From: Gnetum montanum
Taxonomy: Eukaryota; Streptophyta; Gnetopsida; Gnetales; Gnetaceae
Direction: 5' to 3'
Length of the DNA stretch: 64,000 nucleotides
NCBI GenBank assembly: GCA_015680685.1
Contig: MNCI01004801.1
Span: 341,363-405,362, forward strand
Shown here: positions 53,696-64,000 of the stretch, piece by piece
Layout of the letters: each line of letters opens with the position of its first letter
Numbering within the stretch: the stretch's first letter is position 1
Notes under the pieces: generated by a model
Database searches by the model: none
Told to the model about the DNA's origin: nothing
What the model saw: the letters and a program-made list of their open reading frames with translations, nothing else
Position numbers and translations under genes: made by a program

Positions 53696-56600
53696 ATGGC
53701 ACTGAAGACTGAACGCAAACACACTAAGTTGGCCTAGATCGATGAAGTACAAGAAAGTTTGGGACGAATTTCGAAGGTGCGAGTCGAAACTCGGGAGGCT
53801 ACTCCACTCACCCAGTAAGTTGTTCTTCATCTTCCTTGTGTGATATATGCGTTGGATCATTTTCACTGTCAGTGCTGTAATTTGTATTTGTTTTGAAAAT
53901 GCACATTATGTTGGGTATTGATACTTGCCTATGCTAGTTATGCTATGGGAGCTTGTAATATTACCCCTATCGCCGTTTTCAGAGAGAGACCTTGCACCGT
54001 CACAAGGGTTTAGGTGATCTTGGGTAATGTTGTACAAACATAACACATAGCTAGTCAGGAGTCTATGTGTTGTACCCTTGCGTAGCGCAAGTGAGGTTTC
54101 ATTGCCTTGCTCCTAATGGTTGCGTATTATGCTAGGGCAATATGCAGTGTTACCTTTATCACCGTTGTCATAGACAGACCTTACACCATTGCAAGGGTTT
54201 GGGCTATTTTGGTAGTGCATCTCTAGCATAACATGTGTTTTTCTGGGAGTCAAGGTAGCGAGAACCTTAGTGTTGCATGATGAATTCTCATGAGATTTTG
54301 TTTTTTTGATTGCCTTGGCATTGTTAGCATGCTTGAACTGTTTTCTAATGGGAATGTGTTTTATTGTAAAGGGTCATACTAAGGCCCGTCCTGATTATTC
54401 TAGACATTGTGGGCATTCTATGCTTTTTGAATGTAGCTGTGGCCAACATTCCTCCTCCCCATGCTCGTGTAGGGAGAGAGGTGGTTTGGTTCCGGAAGGG
54501 CGCATGAGAGTTTCTGTAATTTTTGTTGTGTAACTTTAGCATAATTATTTGGTCACATCTATTGGCTGAAATGGTCGGTATCATCCTGGAAATGCTGCTG
54601 GTTGGATCATCACAAAGTATCTTAACATTCCTGGTGGATGGGTCAATCGAGGCCATAGGTGGGAAGGATCGCGAATAGCACGTCAAGGGTTTAAGGAACT
54701 TATCTTGGATCTAGGAGATGCACAAGTTTAACTATTATCATACCTACAACACGTTGTTCGTAGCTTGTCATCTCACGACCTATTTTCAGAACCCACCTAG
54801 CCTTATGTACTATGCTAGCGGGTAAGTGCTGTCAAGGTATTATGATGTGTTAATTGTTGTCTGATTTTGCGTCAAGTATAAACAATTGTCTATATTTTGT
54901 GGCATAGGTTTTTTATCAATGCAGATGGTCTCCAAGGTGATAAGGACATCTTATCTATGGTCCAAATAGCCATAAAGGAATTCACTTCCATTAGCAATGT
55001 GCATGCTAGTGTCCTGGGACAACTGGGATTTGAAATCCAACACTACCCTATCTGGTATGCCAAATTATTTGTCAAATGTAGAGACTCCAGATGGCTGGAT
55101 AAGGAGTGGACTTTTTATCGTCCCATCACCGTTGATGACATGCAAGAGAACATCCCACCATTTCCTTTGCCTTTTGGATGTGGTAAGTTATTCTACGCTG
55201 ATCAATTATGTGACCTTATGGAAATGAGAATAGTGTATAACATTTTTTTTTTGCCTAACCTATTTTTTTTATGTTTATAGTTAAAGAATTATGGGAGGTC
55301 ACGGTGATAGCCTTTGGTTGTGACGCTGCCACCATCTTCTTTCGTTATGGTGATATAAATGAACCACAACGTTGGCTTTGCCATGGAGCAGCTCCAGCTG
55401 CCATAACCAATAACCTCCGGGAGGTTGGACTAATGGAGCTATTTCTAGCTGTAACCCCCAATGTCACAGTAGCTGAAATGTTGGCCCTAGTTGACTCCTT
55501 CAGCGAAGAAGTCGAGTGTCTTCACATGCGCATGCATAATGTACGCGTGAGTTTTAATATAACACTCAACTATTCATTAACTTTTTTGGTGTTCTTTCTA
55601 ATGATATCCTAGTGGAAGAAAGATTAAAAAAGAGTTCTAAACATTAGAAGGACATAGAGGAGTGGCTAGGGGTTAAAAAAGAACCAAAAGGCATCTATGC
55701 TGAGAAGATCAAGCTAGAGGTGGCTAACACCATTTACCCCCTCTTCCGAGCTCGTGCCTTCCCCAAGCTACTCTCCCAAGGAAAAATCCTTGGCATAGAG
55801 CGGATCATGTGGGAGGTTATGGAGGAGGGGACATGATATAATTGGGCCAAGCACCTTGCTAGAGGCTTGTAGGCTGAAATGATCAAGCTTTGCAAGAAGG
55901 TTGAGTCTCGTTTCAATGTGCATTTTACCTTCTTCATAGCTTGTTTGTGGTGTTTTGCTGAATTCCTGGTGGTTCATAGGGATGGAGTCTAGGTGTAGCA
56001 GGATCATAACCAGATCTCCAAACCATGGATTTCCTAGGTCTTCCACACCATCTGATCCCAAGATCCTCCTGAAGGTATCAGGGAGTCGTTCTCACTGACA
56101 ATTAGGGATCGGGTGGCGCCTCCCGTCTGAGGCTAGGACAGTGTGGGTGGGGCATCCCCTTCTTACATCGGTAGTGCATTGATGGGGAAGCACCTAGTAG
56201 CAGAAATAGTAGCTTCATCAGTTTAGGGAAAAAATCATCGTTCGACCATGGAGTCTCCTAGCCCGGCTAGTGAAGAAGGAAACTATGCATAAAGTTTGAC
56301 AGGAGCCATCCCCCGGCTGGTAAGTAGAGAAATGCATGATTTAGTTTATGTATATTACACTATGTATAGATGTTTTTGCATCATGTAGCGCTTGTGAAAA
56401 GTAGTTAAAGTTTTTTTGTTAACTGTGATGTGTTTTATAGGAAAAGGGAAAAATGTAGAGGGACTGACCCCTGAAACGGGGACCAGAGTCCTGTGGCATG
56501 GGGAAGGGGCCCTAGTTTTGGAAAAGGAGGCCCCTGTTAACAATGTAGGTAGCACACAGGCTCCTATGCCCAAAGGGAATATGAGCATAGAGGATACCAT

Positions 56601-58122
56601 GATCCTTTTGGATGAGCTGGAAAAGGAGGAGCGGTTCGTCGCTGGTGAGTTTGACCATTTGCTTGACCTTTCCTCGAAGGGCAATCTTCCCACTCTTACC
56701 CCTGAGGGTTTGTTGGATTGGAGCTTTACATTATTGTAGCATCTCAATTTCCTTTATCTACTGTGTTATGTTTAACTCATTTTATTCATGTAGTAGGCAC
56801 TTCTAATAACAGTGGCGTACCTTCGTCAGCATTCCCTACTCAATGTTGGGTCGAGGCCCTTGACAAATTTGCTTTCATGGAGGGAATCGTGAACGATATG
56901 ATCGGACGCTTGGAGTGAATCGATCCTGAGATTGGTATGTCACTGTTATTATACAGGGATTGTTGAACTATCACATTGTGTGATCCTGTTGTGTCTAACT
57001 ATTATTTTCATGTTACAACATCTCGCCTCGAATGGGACCCCAAAGAGCTTGTCTACGTAGACGCTGCCCTTGAACCTTCACTAGAGGTGACCGAAGTGCC
57101 ACGTGGCCTTTACGATGAGATGCATAAATGCGTGTTGCGCTCAGCCTGTTCTCTATGGGAGAGTCAAAACTTCAACAAAGATCTCTGGAAGAGGTTGCAG
57201 AAAGTAGAAAAAGAGAAAAAGACCCTAACTACTAGGGTTGAGGACCTTAAGTCCAGGAATGAATTTATGCCAGCTCAAGATACCAATGACGAGAATTGGT
57301 GGACAGCTGGGATTGACTACGCCCACTATTGGATGATCATTAGGAACAACGTCCAAGCCAGCCGTGAGCTCATCAAGCAACGGATGCGAATGGATCTCCT
57401 AGCCTAAAAGAATCAAGACTGGAAGGACTTTAGCACAAGGATCCAGGAATGGGGGTAGGTACAGAAAAATCATCAGCAGAGGTATAAGCAAGAATGTGCT
57501 GCCTACCGCCAAAATTACAGAGATTCTGTGGTTGAGGTATGGTCCCTCCAGCTGTTCCTCAATGTCATTAGTGCTTCTGGAGTGTATGAAAAGTTTCAGA
57601 AGCAAGTGATAGTGAGTGCCTCCCCTGAGAGAGAGATGACCCTCCCTAGCAGGGAGACTATTATTCCTTCCTTTTTTTCTGAACCACCCCAGTGGACTCT
57701 TGTGGAAAAGGGGAAGGTAAAGGCTAGAATTGATCTAGGAGATGGTGTTTGGGTAGAGCTCACTGAGGAAAAGATTATGCAACGCGTGTTAGTCGGTCTA
57801 GAACAAATTCCTTTCATGGCCGACATAGGGCCATCATAGGTAAGCTATGCGACTATTATATTATTCTTACACATGATTTTGATGGTGACGTTAACGTTTG
57901 CTTCATGTCAAATTGTAGGATTGACACGAAGAGGATCCCCATGAGGAGCCTCACAGAGAGGATCGCCCCCATGAAGAGAACCCCCATGAGAAGGATCCTC
58001 ATAGAGAGGATTGCCCCCATGAAGAGAATCCCCATGAGGAGGGTCCTCATGAGGAAAACCCTCGTGAGGTGGATGTGGAGTTGGATGACGCAGATGGAGG
58101 TGGTAACAAAGGGCATGTGTAG
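53696..58122 (+). pseudogene. Antisense eight-exon gene nested in element 2
   Basis: Proposed exons: 53696-53814, 54372-54821, 54908-55182, 55281-56319, 56441-56707, about 56794-56934, about 57018-57839 and 57919-58122. Introns are GT...AG except before exon 7, where no AG remains. Exon 2 is 450 nt as in element 1, and its first codon is also split 2+1. Exons 2-3 give VLIILDIVGIL, FRKGAREFL, NTLFVACHLTTYFQNPP, the FCP1-like pattern. Exon 4 gives RWLCHGAAPAAI and YPLFRARAFPK. Exon 7 gives LEWDPKELVYVDAAL and LWKRLQKVEKEKKTLTTRVE. The tail is a His/Glu repeat. Stops lie in exons 1, 2, 4, 6, 7 and 8, so the copy is inactive, yet more similar to element 1 in structure than chance allows. Confidence 0.78.
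53940..54290 (+). repeat. Tandem duplication in intron 1 of the element 2 antisense gene
   Basis: Two related copies (about 53940-54110 and 54118-54290) share 'ttatgctagg/ttatgctatg', 'cagaccttacaccattgcaa' with changes, and 'gggtttgggctattttgg' with changes. Intron 1 also holds repeats in element 1, though of a different sequence. Confidence 0.6.
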
Positions 58123-58162
58123 CGTAGAAATATTGGCCAAACATTTTTTTGTAATGAAAGGG

Positions 58163-58168
58163 AATAAA
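58163..58168 (+). terminator. Polyadenylation signal of the antisense gene, element 2
   Basis: AATAAA occurs 41 bp after the stop codon (58120-58122), on the coding strand of the antisense gene and before hairpin array C. In element 1 no perfect AATAAA is found within the first 150 bp after the stop. Confidence 0.5.
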
Positions 58169-58271
58169 GGATAATGTTTTTTGATTTTTTAAGTTGGTTA
58201 ATGGTGATTGTAAAAGAAAATTTTGGTTTTTTGATGTTTATGAAGAAAAAAATGCATTTTTAGAAAGATTA

Positions 58272-58478
58272 CACGTTTAAGGCCATTGCGGGCCTACGAT
58301 AGTTTAAGGCCATTTTGAGTTACTAATAGTTTAAGGCCATTTCGGGTTGCTGATAGTTTAAGGCCATTTTGGGCTGGGCCATCACACATGAAAAAGAATA
58401 AATAGAATTGCCAGTTTTAGGCCGGAGCGGGCCGTAAATAGTTTAAGGCCATTTCGGGCCAGTAACAGTTTAAGAAGC
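58272..58478 (+). repeat. Hairpin array C of element 2
   Basis: There are about seven units of TAGTTTAAGGCCATTTCGGGCC and close variants, with stems GGCC-GGCC. It stands between the polyadenylation signal of the antisense gene and the end of gag-pro, as in element 1 (12965-13165), and has nearly the same unit. Confidence 0.78.
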
Positions 58479-58578
58479 GTAACAATAGACAATGTAAGTT
58501 GAAACGATAAAGCATGTAAACAACATAATAGTAAGTAATGTGGACCGATGTAACATGTTATGCTGACATATTCGTTTG

Positions 58579-60194
58579 TTAATTCCGCAGCTGCTTCTTG
58601 ATCATTCTAAGGTTTGCTGAGGCATATGGACTTGGAGACTTGTTACAACACTCCTCTATACTACCATCTCCTCCCTAGAAGGGTAGTTCAGCCCAAGTCA
58701 AGCTTTCATTGGCCACTATGTTAGCCTGTTCAACTGCTGGGACAGGGGTTTGATCCTTGGGGATTTCAATCTATGAACCTTGTTCCATCTCCACATTGTT
58801 GACAGCTTGAGGAGTCATCTTATCACCATGGATGATCACTTTCCCTCCCGCATAGGGAAAATGTATTCTTGGTGAATGGGTGATAAGATGGCCCTTAACT
58901 GAGCCAACCAAGACCTCCCTAAGATTAGGTTGAAATTAGGCATCTCCTCGACAACGATGAACACCGCATTTGTTGGGAATTGATCCCCTGCTACAAAGTT
59001 GATCTGCACTTTTCCCTTAACTTGCACCCGTGCCCTATTAAATGACTTCAAACATGACGTTGCTGTGGGATTGATCTGGTCAATCAAGCCTAGTTTTTCC
59101 ACTATGGGAAATGGAATGACATTGGCAGCAGCTCCATCATCTACATGTACTCTCCGGATCCCATATTGGCTCACCCGAATAGTGATGAACATGGAAGTTG
59201 TTGTTACCTAACCCTTTTCTGGGTCATCCTTAATGGACTCATCATGGAATGTCAGTTGGGAAGGCTATGGTTGTTCAGCAGTGGGGGAAAGCATTATCGA
59301 ATGGATTTCTTCTTCATCTGCTCGCAAGCATTCATCCACAGGTATGGACGTTAGCATGAGAACCATGGCTTCACGATGCTTTTGGGATGTCATCAGCAAG
59401 TCATATAGGTTTAATGTTGTATTTTTTTGTTTGAGAGCCTTCTTAACTTGAGTAAAAGTGTTGAGGAGATCATGCCTATGATCTGGTTGTTTGTTACCCT
59501 TCTCTTCTTCCATTCGTCTCAGGAGACAGATCTCTCAGGGAGGAACGATTTCTGGTTGAGGGCTTTGTTTTCTTGGGCATGAAGAACATGGCCATGTCTA
59601 TGTAACGTCATATTTTTCAAAGGAAGGTGGGGCCAAGGGTGGCAAGGCGAGGGGCATAGGCTTAGGAAACCCTAGCATAAGGCGGTCCTTGGCTGTGTTA
59701 TCTATCACATGCCCTTCTCCTTTCCTGGTAGGTCACGATTGGGGTGTTGATTTAGAGATTTGTCCCTACGTAGCAGGAGCAACTGAAAGCTTTGGCACCC
59801 TAATGACAAAGGATGCTCTAGGTGTGGGTGTGGGCTGGGTTGTGGCTTTACTGACAGTCTACTGCGGAACAAACGTCTGAGACAGGACTCAGAGGACAAA
59901 AGGTTGTCGTTGAGCCACACCCGTTGATGTCGACAGGCTTGTCGTTTGAGGTGGATGAGGAGGCACGTGCAACACAAAGGGTTACTGCGGCAGTGTTGGA
60001 TCATTTCCATCCATACCCACCATGTTGATGGTGTACCCTATGTTATTTGCATTCAATGGGTCTTGGTATACATGCATAGACTGGGTTTCTAGAAGAACTG
60101 GGCTACTACTGTCTAGGATCAATTTACCTTGGTTGATCATGCGCTGAATGTCATCTTTTAATGCTCAATAGTAGTTCATGTCATGACCACATAG
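58579..60194 (-). pseudogene. pro: Linker and aspartic protease of element 2
   Basis: The linker keeps PFVLHVP, PFVL(stop)VL and SFVIRVP, the same repeated motif as in element 1. Then come FTQVKKALKQKNTTLNLYD and MLTSIPVDECL. The protease has VHVDDGAAANVIPFP (about 59135) and FNLILGRSWLAQL (about 58925). The frame ends MIKKQLRN-stop at 58579. Stops occur in the linker and after the protease core. The next reading frame on the left is the hairpin array and the antisense gene. Confidence 0.78.
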
Positions 60195-62359
60195 CTAGTG
60201 GTAGTTGCAAAAATGGTCCAACCTGAAGTTCTTGGGAATTGGTGGTTCATTAGGTAGGACCAAGGAGGAATTCTTGAGCAGCTCACAATGCCGTCTGTGG
60301 TGCTTCCTTGCCTCCTCAGACACCTTCTTGTTTTCAATGTGGCTAGTTCCCAATAGTTTCTTTAGAAGTTCTGAAGGCTTTACAAGTAGAGCCGTGTATT
60401 TTGAGCGATCTTTAGGCTCAAAATTAGGCTTCGGCTGAGGGGACACCTTAGGGGTGGGTGCTGTTTCCTGATTGACACTGTTTGAGCTACTTGTGGCCTC
60501 AGCAGGTGTCATAGATACCTTCTTGTTGTTATTTTTCTTTTTAGCCCCTTCAGCCATGGATGCTACCATTATTTTTGTAGCCTTACCTTTGTCTTTGCTC
60601 TTGTTGTGTGCATTTTTATAGAACACATACGTTGGGTCTTTGCTAGCCTCTGCCACGTCTTGAATGCTCTAAGTCTAAGTGAAGGCTTGGCTGAGGGAGC
60701 AGGGAGAAAGGTAATATAGTTTAGACTTAATAAAGTCATTAACTGCCCCCTTGAAGATTGCCAACAGATGGGCCTCTGCGATGGGTTCCTGGATTTCATT
60801 CAAGGTGGTGCTCCACCACTGTATGAACTTTTGGACTGGCTCGAGTGGATCATGCTTAACTCCCATTAACTAGTCTAGCGTGACCTCTGGTTTTAGGTTG
60901 TATTTGAAATGGATCACGAACTGAGTCAGCAGCTCTTCCAAGGTTGAGATGGAAGAGCATGGAAGTGCACGATACCAATCTAAAGCTTTACCCGTTAGGG
61001 ACATAGCAAAGACACAGATGATGGTATGCAGCCATTGTTGCAGCAACAATGACTCTAACCTAAAGGTAATTAGATGAGCATTGGGATCGCCTTCCCCATT
61101 GTATTTTGTAAAATGGGAAAGTGGTATCCTAGGAGGTAATGACAAGATGGGTACCATCGAACTGATAGTATCATCATGGTAGAAATCCATGACCTGTACT
61201 GTGTCAGAATTGGCAGCCCTGAGGTGTTTAACCTCCTCGGTAAGGGTTTGAATAAGCTGGAAGGCTTGATCTAGACCTGAGGATGAAGAGGTTGGTTGTG
61301 GAATAGTAGGGGGAGGCATGATGGGTGGCGGGATAGGGGCAGTAGCATGGCCTGTGGGAGATGCAGTCGGAACTGTTGCTATAGGCGGTATCGCATGTGT
61401 CATCCACCACCCGGTAGATGGTACATGCGGGGTGACTATCATCGATTGTGTTATAGGGTATGCTGTTTGTGTAGTCGGGGCATAGACAATGACTCTACGG
61501 TTGGATTTATTGCTTGTGAGACTTGGTGTTGATTATGAGTGAGATAGGACATCTACGTAGGTTATGCAATAGGGGGTGATGTATTTGAAACCCACCACAC
61601 GGTAGTGGCGGGTCCTGCCATGGATGGTGGTGCAGGGGCAAAAGCTAAGATGGATGCAGAAGCTGTATATAGTTGCGAAGTAGGTACTACATGCACATAT
61701 GGTGATGTAGGTGTAGGTATGTGATGCAATGGGTTGGCTAACTGTGACTACGAAAGAATGGTCTGTGAAGGGATGCCATTCGAAAAGGTAGCCAGAGAGA
61801 AGAAATGCCAATGTGATGCATATGTGACACAGTCGATGGTAGAAAACGATAATGGTGTAGTAACCATAAAAGGTAGGGTTGCAAGGGACGTTGTGGAGGG
61901 GGGAGCCATAACAGAGCTAGCATGACTGCCTTCCTTAGAGTGGGCATCTAGGTCCTCTTGCACATTGTGGAATGCTTCATCACGGAATACTGCGTCTTGT
62001 TGTTCTATTGATGTCCTAGCCATTAATAGTTGATCTAGCATCCACTGTTGCTGGTCCATTAGGGGTATGGAAGAATTAAGTGAAGGAATGAATTCTTTCC
62101 CATTACAGTATATGAACTCGTATTCATTTTTCTCTTGGAGTTCCTGCAGGTACATGGGTAGATTTGCCATAAGTTTGGCACAAAGGAAGTTGTAATGTTG
62201 CATTTGCTAAGCATGTCCCTCAGGCTCTTTGTTTGGAATCTTGAGAGACCGACGTAGCCACACCGAGCTGGTCGGTGGCTCAACAACAGCAGGCGTAGCC
62301 TGTGTTGTCAAGGAGGTTTCGAGACTAGCGGTGGGAATGGTGGTAGTTGTCACAGCCAT
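60195..62359 (-). pseudogene. gag: gag of element 2 (broken)
   Basis: I chose the ATG at 62359-62357 (MAVTTTTIP). After about 50 codons a TAG precedes MQHYNFLCAKLMANLP, and the frame continues in pieces to 60195. The parts are a Gln/Met-rich N-terminus with FIYCNGKEFIPSLN (element 1: FYRGGHEFTPSPYD), a Pro-rich middle, LSHFTKYNGEGDPNAHLITF (about 61120) with FKYNLKPEVTLD, the helical block LNEIQEPIAEAHLLAIFKGA (about 60790), and a Lys/Ser/Thr-rich C-terminus ending RLDHFCNYH (60195), the first half of the knuckle. Stops and frameshifts are frequent. The block order equals that of element 1. Confidence 0.8.
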
Positions 62360-62580
62360 TTTCTACGCAGCTAGAGGGAAATTATAATGAGGAAAAAGAT
62401 CATGTAGGGAAAAGAGGGCTAAAGGCAAACGCGGGCTTTCTGTCCCACTGGATTCCAGAGGAATCGTCGAAGCGACCGATTCATACCACACGATCACGTA
62501 AATGACCACGGAGGTATCACGTTTACGCTAGTCAATAATGGATACAAATAGCTTATAGGACTACTCGTGAAATGCAAATC

Positions 62581-62608
62581 AGAGGTTCAAGCCCTCCTTC
62601 TAGCACTA
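62581..62608 (-). other. Extended tRNA-Asn primer-binding site (element 2)
   Basis: The plus strand reads AGAGGTTCAAG then CCCTCCTTCTAGC and A-CTA. It matches not only the last 18 nt of tRNA-Asn but also the T-loop (TTCAAGC) and the far arm of the T-stem, 28 nt in all. The terminal CCA has decayed to CTA. The LTR starts 6 nt away. It is not a tRNA gene, because nothing upstream folds as the other arms. Confidence 0.75.
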
Positions 62609-62614
62609 GAAAAC

Positions 62615-63902
62615 TGTAACGATAGAAAATGTCAGTTGTTGGAAACACCAAGAGGATTTCCGTGTACACAGTTCTAACCCCAGATCCATGCGAGCGCCGT
62701 GCTGAAAAAAATAGATTCGAGGTGCCCTGAACAGTCTTGTCGATCAGACAGGGACTTACTTAGTCAATAAAATTGTCAACAATAGTGTAAGGACGTGATG
62801 ATTTGATATGAGAATATAATATCAATTCACGAGAAAATGAGATATGCTCCAAGATCGGATCTTGAAGACAATGAAGGTGATGTAAACTATGCAAAATGAC
62901 TGTAAAATTCAATGTAAATAGGGTGCAATGAATTGAATTTGGAACATGCACAATCCTGAGATCTGGGATCCACCTTATAGGTAAATATGATGAATACAAC
63001 GGAATTTACAAGCAGACTTCAATTTGGACGAAGTATCCACCACCAACAAGAAGCTACTTAGAGATTAAACAAGCAAAGGCCAATCTACCTTGTTCACTAG
63101 CCAATTTGGGCACAAGGAAGTTAGGCTCGAAGCAAAGTGTTTGCTAACTTGAAGTCTTTGATCAAAAGCTTCTCTTTGTCACCATCGATGTTCTCCTATT
63201 GCCAACTCTTTCTTGTCGTCTTGCCAATCTTTGCCAAAATTGTCAATAATTGCTAACCCCTTGAGCATTGTCCACTGGGGTATTTATAAGATTAGGGTTA
63301 GGAGAAGAACATGGTTTAGAAGATGCATGTATTGGGCCCACAGAATGTCATTGACTTGATGTGTTGTAGCTGAAGCTTGTAACGCTACACTATACTATGC
63401 TCTGAAGCGTAGGATAGCGTAGCCACTTTTGTCTTTAGTGCTGAAGGATTTTCAGATCTTCGGTAATAAACTATCCCGCGACTACGCTACGATACGCTGG
63501 GAAGCATATCATGGCACAATGACTGCTACTGCTTGAACTTCGTTATCCTTGCTACTATGGCTAAGTCAATTGTGCTGCTTGCGTTATGCTACATTATGCT
63601 GCATAGCGTGACGCAGCATAATATGTCAAAAGTTAAGGTTTTTGGCATACAGCTAACTCGCAAGGTTGAAGTGTTATCACTATGCATCCCCTGCTCTATT
63701 CTGTCCTTCTGAAGTCTGCTACACTGAGCTGTGTAGCGTAGCATAGCAGTCCCTTAGCCGAAAATAGAAAACTTGCTGAGATGTGCCACTATTTTTGGTG
63801 TTTCCATCGCTTGGATGTCTTGATGCTGCACTTGTGAAGATCCTTGCCTAAACTTTGAGACTTTGCTGAGCCATTGAGGCCTCAAAATTTCACGATGTCT
63901 TA
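62615..63902 (-). repeat. 5' LTR of element 2
   Basis: It is the partner of 46753-48035 and ends ...CACGATGTCTTA, where the other copy has CACGGTGTTTCA. The terminal CA has become TA. The GCTACGCTACG-type cluster is at 63400-63750. It is followed on the right by GGCAT. Confidence 0.9.
63281..63288 (-). promoter_or_regulatory. TATA box of the element 2 5' LTR
   Basis: Plus-strand TATTTATA reads TATAAATA on the sense strand and is kept in the other LTR (47417-47424). The word 'gattagggttaggag' next to it is identical in both copies. Confidence 0.6.
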
Positions 63903-63906
63903 GGCA

Positions 63907-64000
63907 TGATGAGTGGTGAGGTACCCCTATGCCCAACCATATGAATCACAAGTGTTCACATGTGATCTAGTCAAACTCTGCAAACCTTAAGTTCTTAAGT
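63907..64000 (-). repeat. End of another LTR, minus strand, running off the window
   Basis: The start TGATGAGTGGTGAGGTACCCC is the reverse complement of the LTR end GGTACCTCACTACTCATCA at 19730-19748. The words 'gcccaaccatatga' and 'gactagatcac' (reverse strand) also match that family. Element 2 inserted one base from its edge. Confidence 0.75.

Larger units (their letters stand above)
46753..63902 (-). mobile_element. Giant Tat/Ogre-type Ty3/gypsy element 2, with an antisense gene
   Basis: It is 17,150 bp long and its sense strand is minus, with the same module order as element 1 but strongly diverged sequence. LTRs are at 46753-48035 and 62615-63902, and perfect target duplications GGCAT at 46748-46752 and 63903-63907. 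The primer site for tRNA-Asn is next to the right LTR. Gag-pro runs 62359-58579, the antisense gene 53696-58122 (plus strand) and pol 53141-49655. The LTRs differ from each other at roughly one in eight bases in the first 150 bp by hand count, so it is an old copy with many stops. It is a different family from element 1: proteins match clearly while LTRs do not align. Confidence 0.9.

Noticed and set aside
57856-58174. Overlapping ORFs rich in M-R-I or H-P-H near exon 8 of the antisense gene
   Set aside because: Alternative frames of the 15-bp repeat; the frame joined to exon 7 codes for the His/Glu repeat.
62581-62608. tRNA-Asn gene
   Set aside because: Only the last 28 nt match; the D-arm, anticodon and 5' acceptor strand are absent, and the position is that of a primer site.

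Overview
The window comes from the repeat-rich part of a large land-plant nuclear genome. It holds two giant Ty3/gypsy retrotransposons of the Tat/Ogre type, remnants of other LTR elements, LINE relics of RTE and L1 type, and primer sites matching plant tRNA-Asn. I see no intact ordinary host gene. A gymnosperm or fern would fit, but the species cannot be read from the sequence.

Layout: 1-724 is the 3' internal end of a plus-strand LTR element. Its 3' LTR (725-1213 plus 19354-19748) is split by giant element 1 (1214-19353, minus strand). 19749-26587 is AT-rich intergenic DNA with two local duplications. 26588-28215 is a minus-strand RTE LINE relic. 28560-29030 is a gag-like relic, and 29840-34830 is a decayed L1-type LINE. 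35740-37640 is another LINE relic, interrupted by a solo LTR (36101-36891) with perfect target duplications. 38606-42375 is a probable non-autonomous LTR pair. 42376-46752 is intergenic. Giant element 2 (46753-63902, minus strand) is flanked by perfect GGCAT duplications. It sits at the very end of another LTR, which runs off the window (63907-64000, minus strand).

Both giant elements (about 18.1 and 17.1 kb) have the same plan on the minus strand: 5' LTR, tRNA-Asn primer site, gag, a linker with repeated P-Y-V-V-R-V-P motifs, protease, a 5-5.5 kb gap, RT, two RNase H domains, integrase, 3' UTR and 3' LTR. The gap between protease and RT holds a gene on the opposite strand. It has eight exons, its own TATA box, conserved intron positions and, where checked, conserved phases (exon 2 is 450 nt in both). 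Its N-terminal third resembles the FCP1/NIF-type HAD phosphatase fold with the acidic catalytic residues missing. The rest is a helical region and a coiled-coil-like tail that I do not recognise. Arrays of short hairpin-forming units, whose stem bases co-vary, mark the borders of the pol, antisense-gene and gag-pro modules in both elements. In element 1 the palindrome GCGTATACGC and its variants recur in the LTRs, the leader and the 5' region of the antisense gene. Both elements now carry many stop codons. The conserved antisense gene with its bordering hairpin arrays is the most interesting system here. One 253-bp inverted copy between single N bases (6249-6503) looks like an assembly error.
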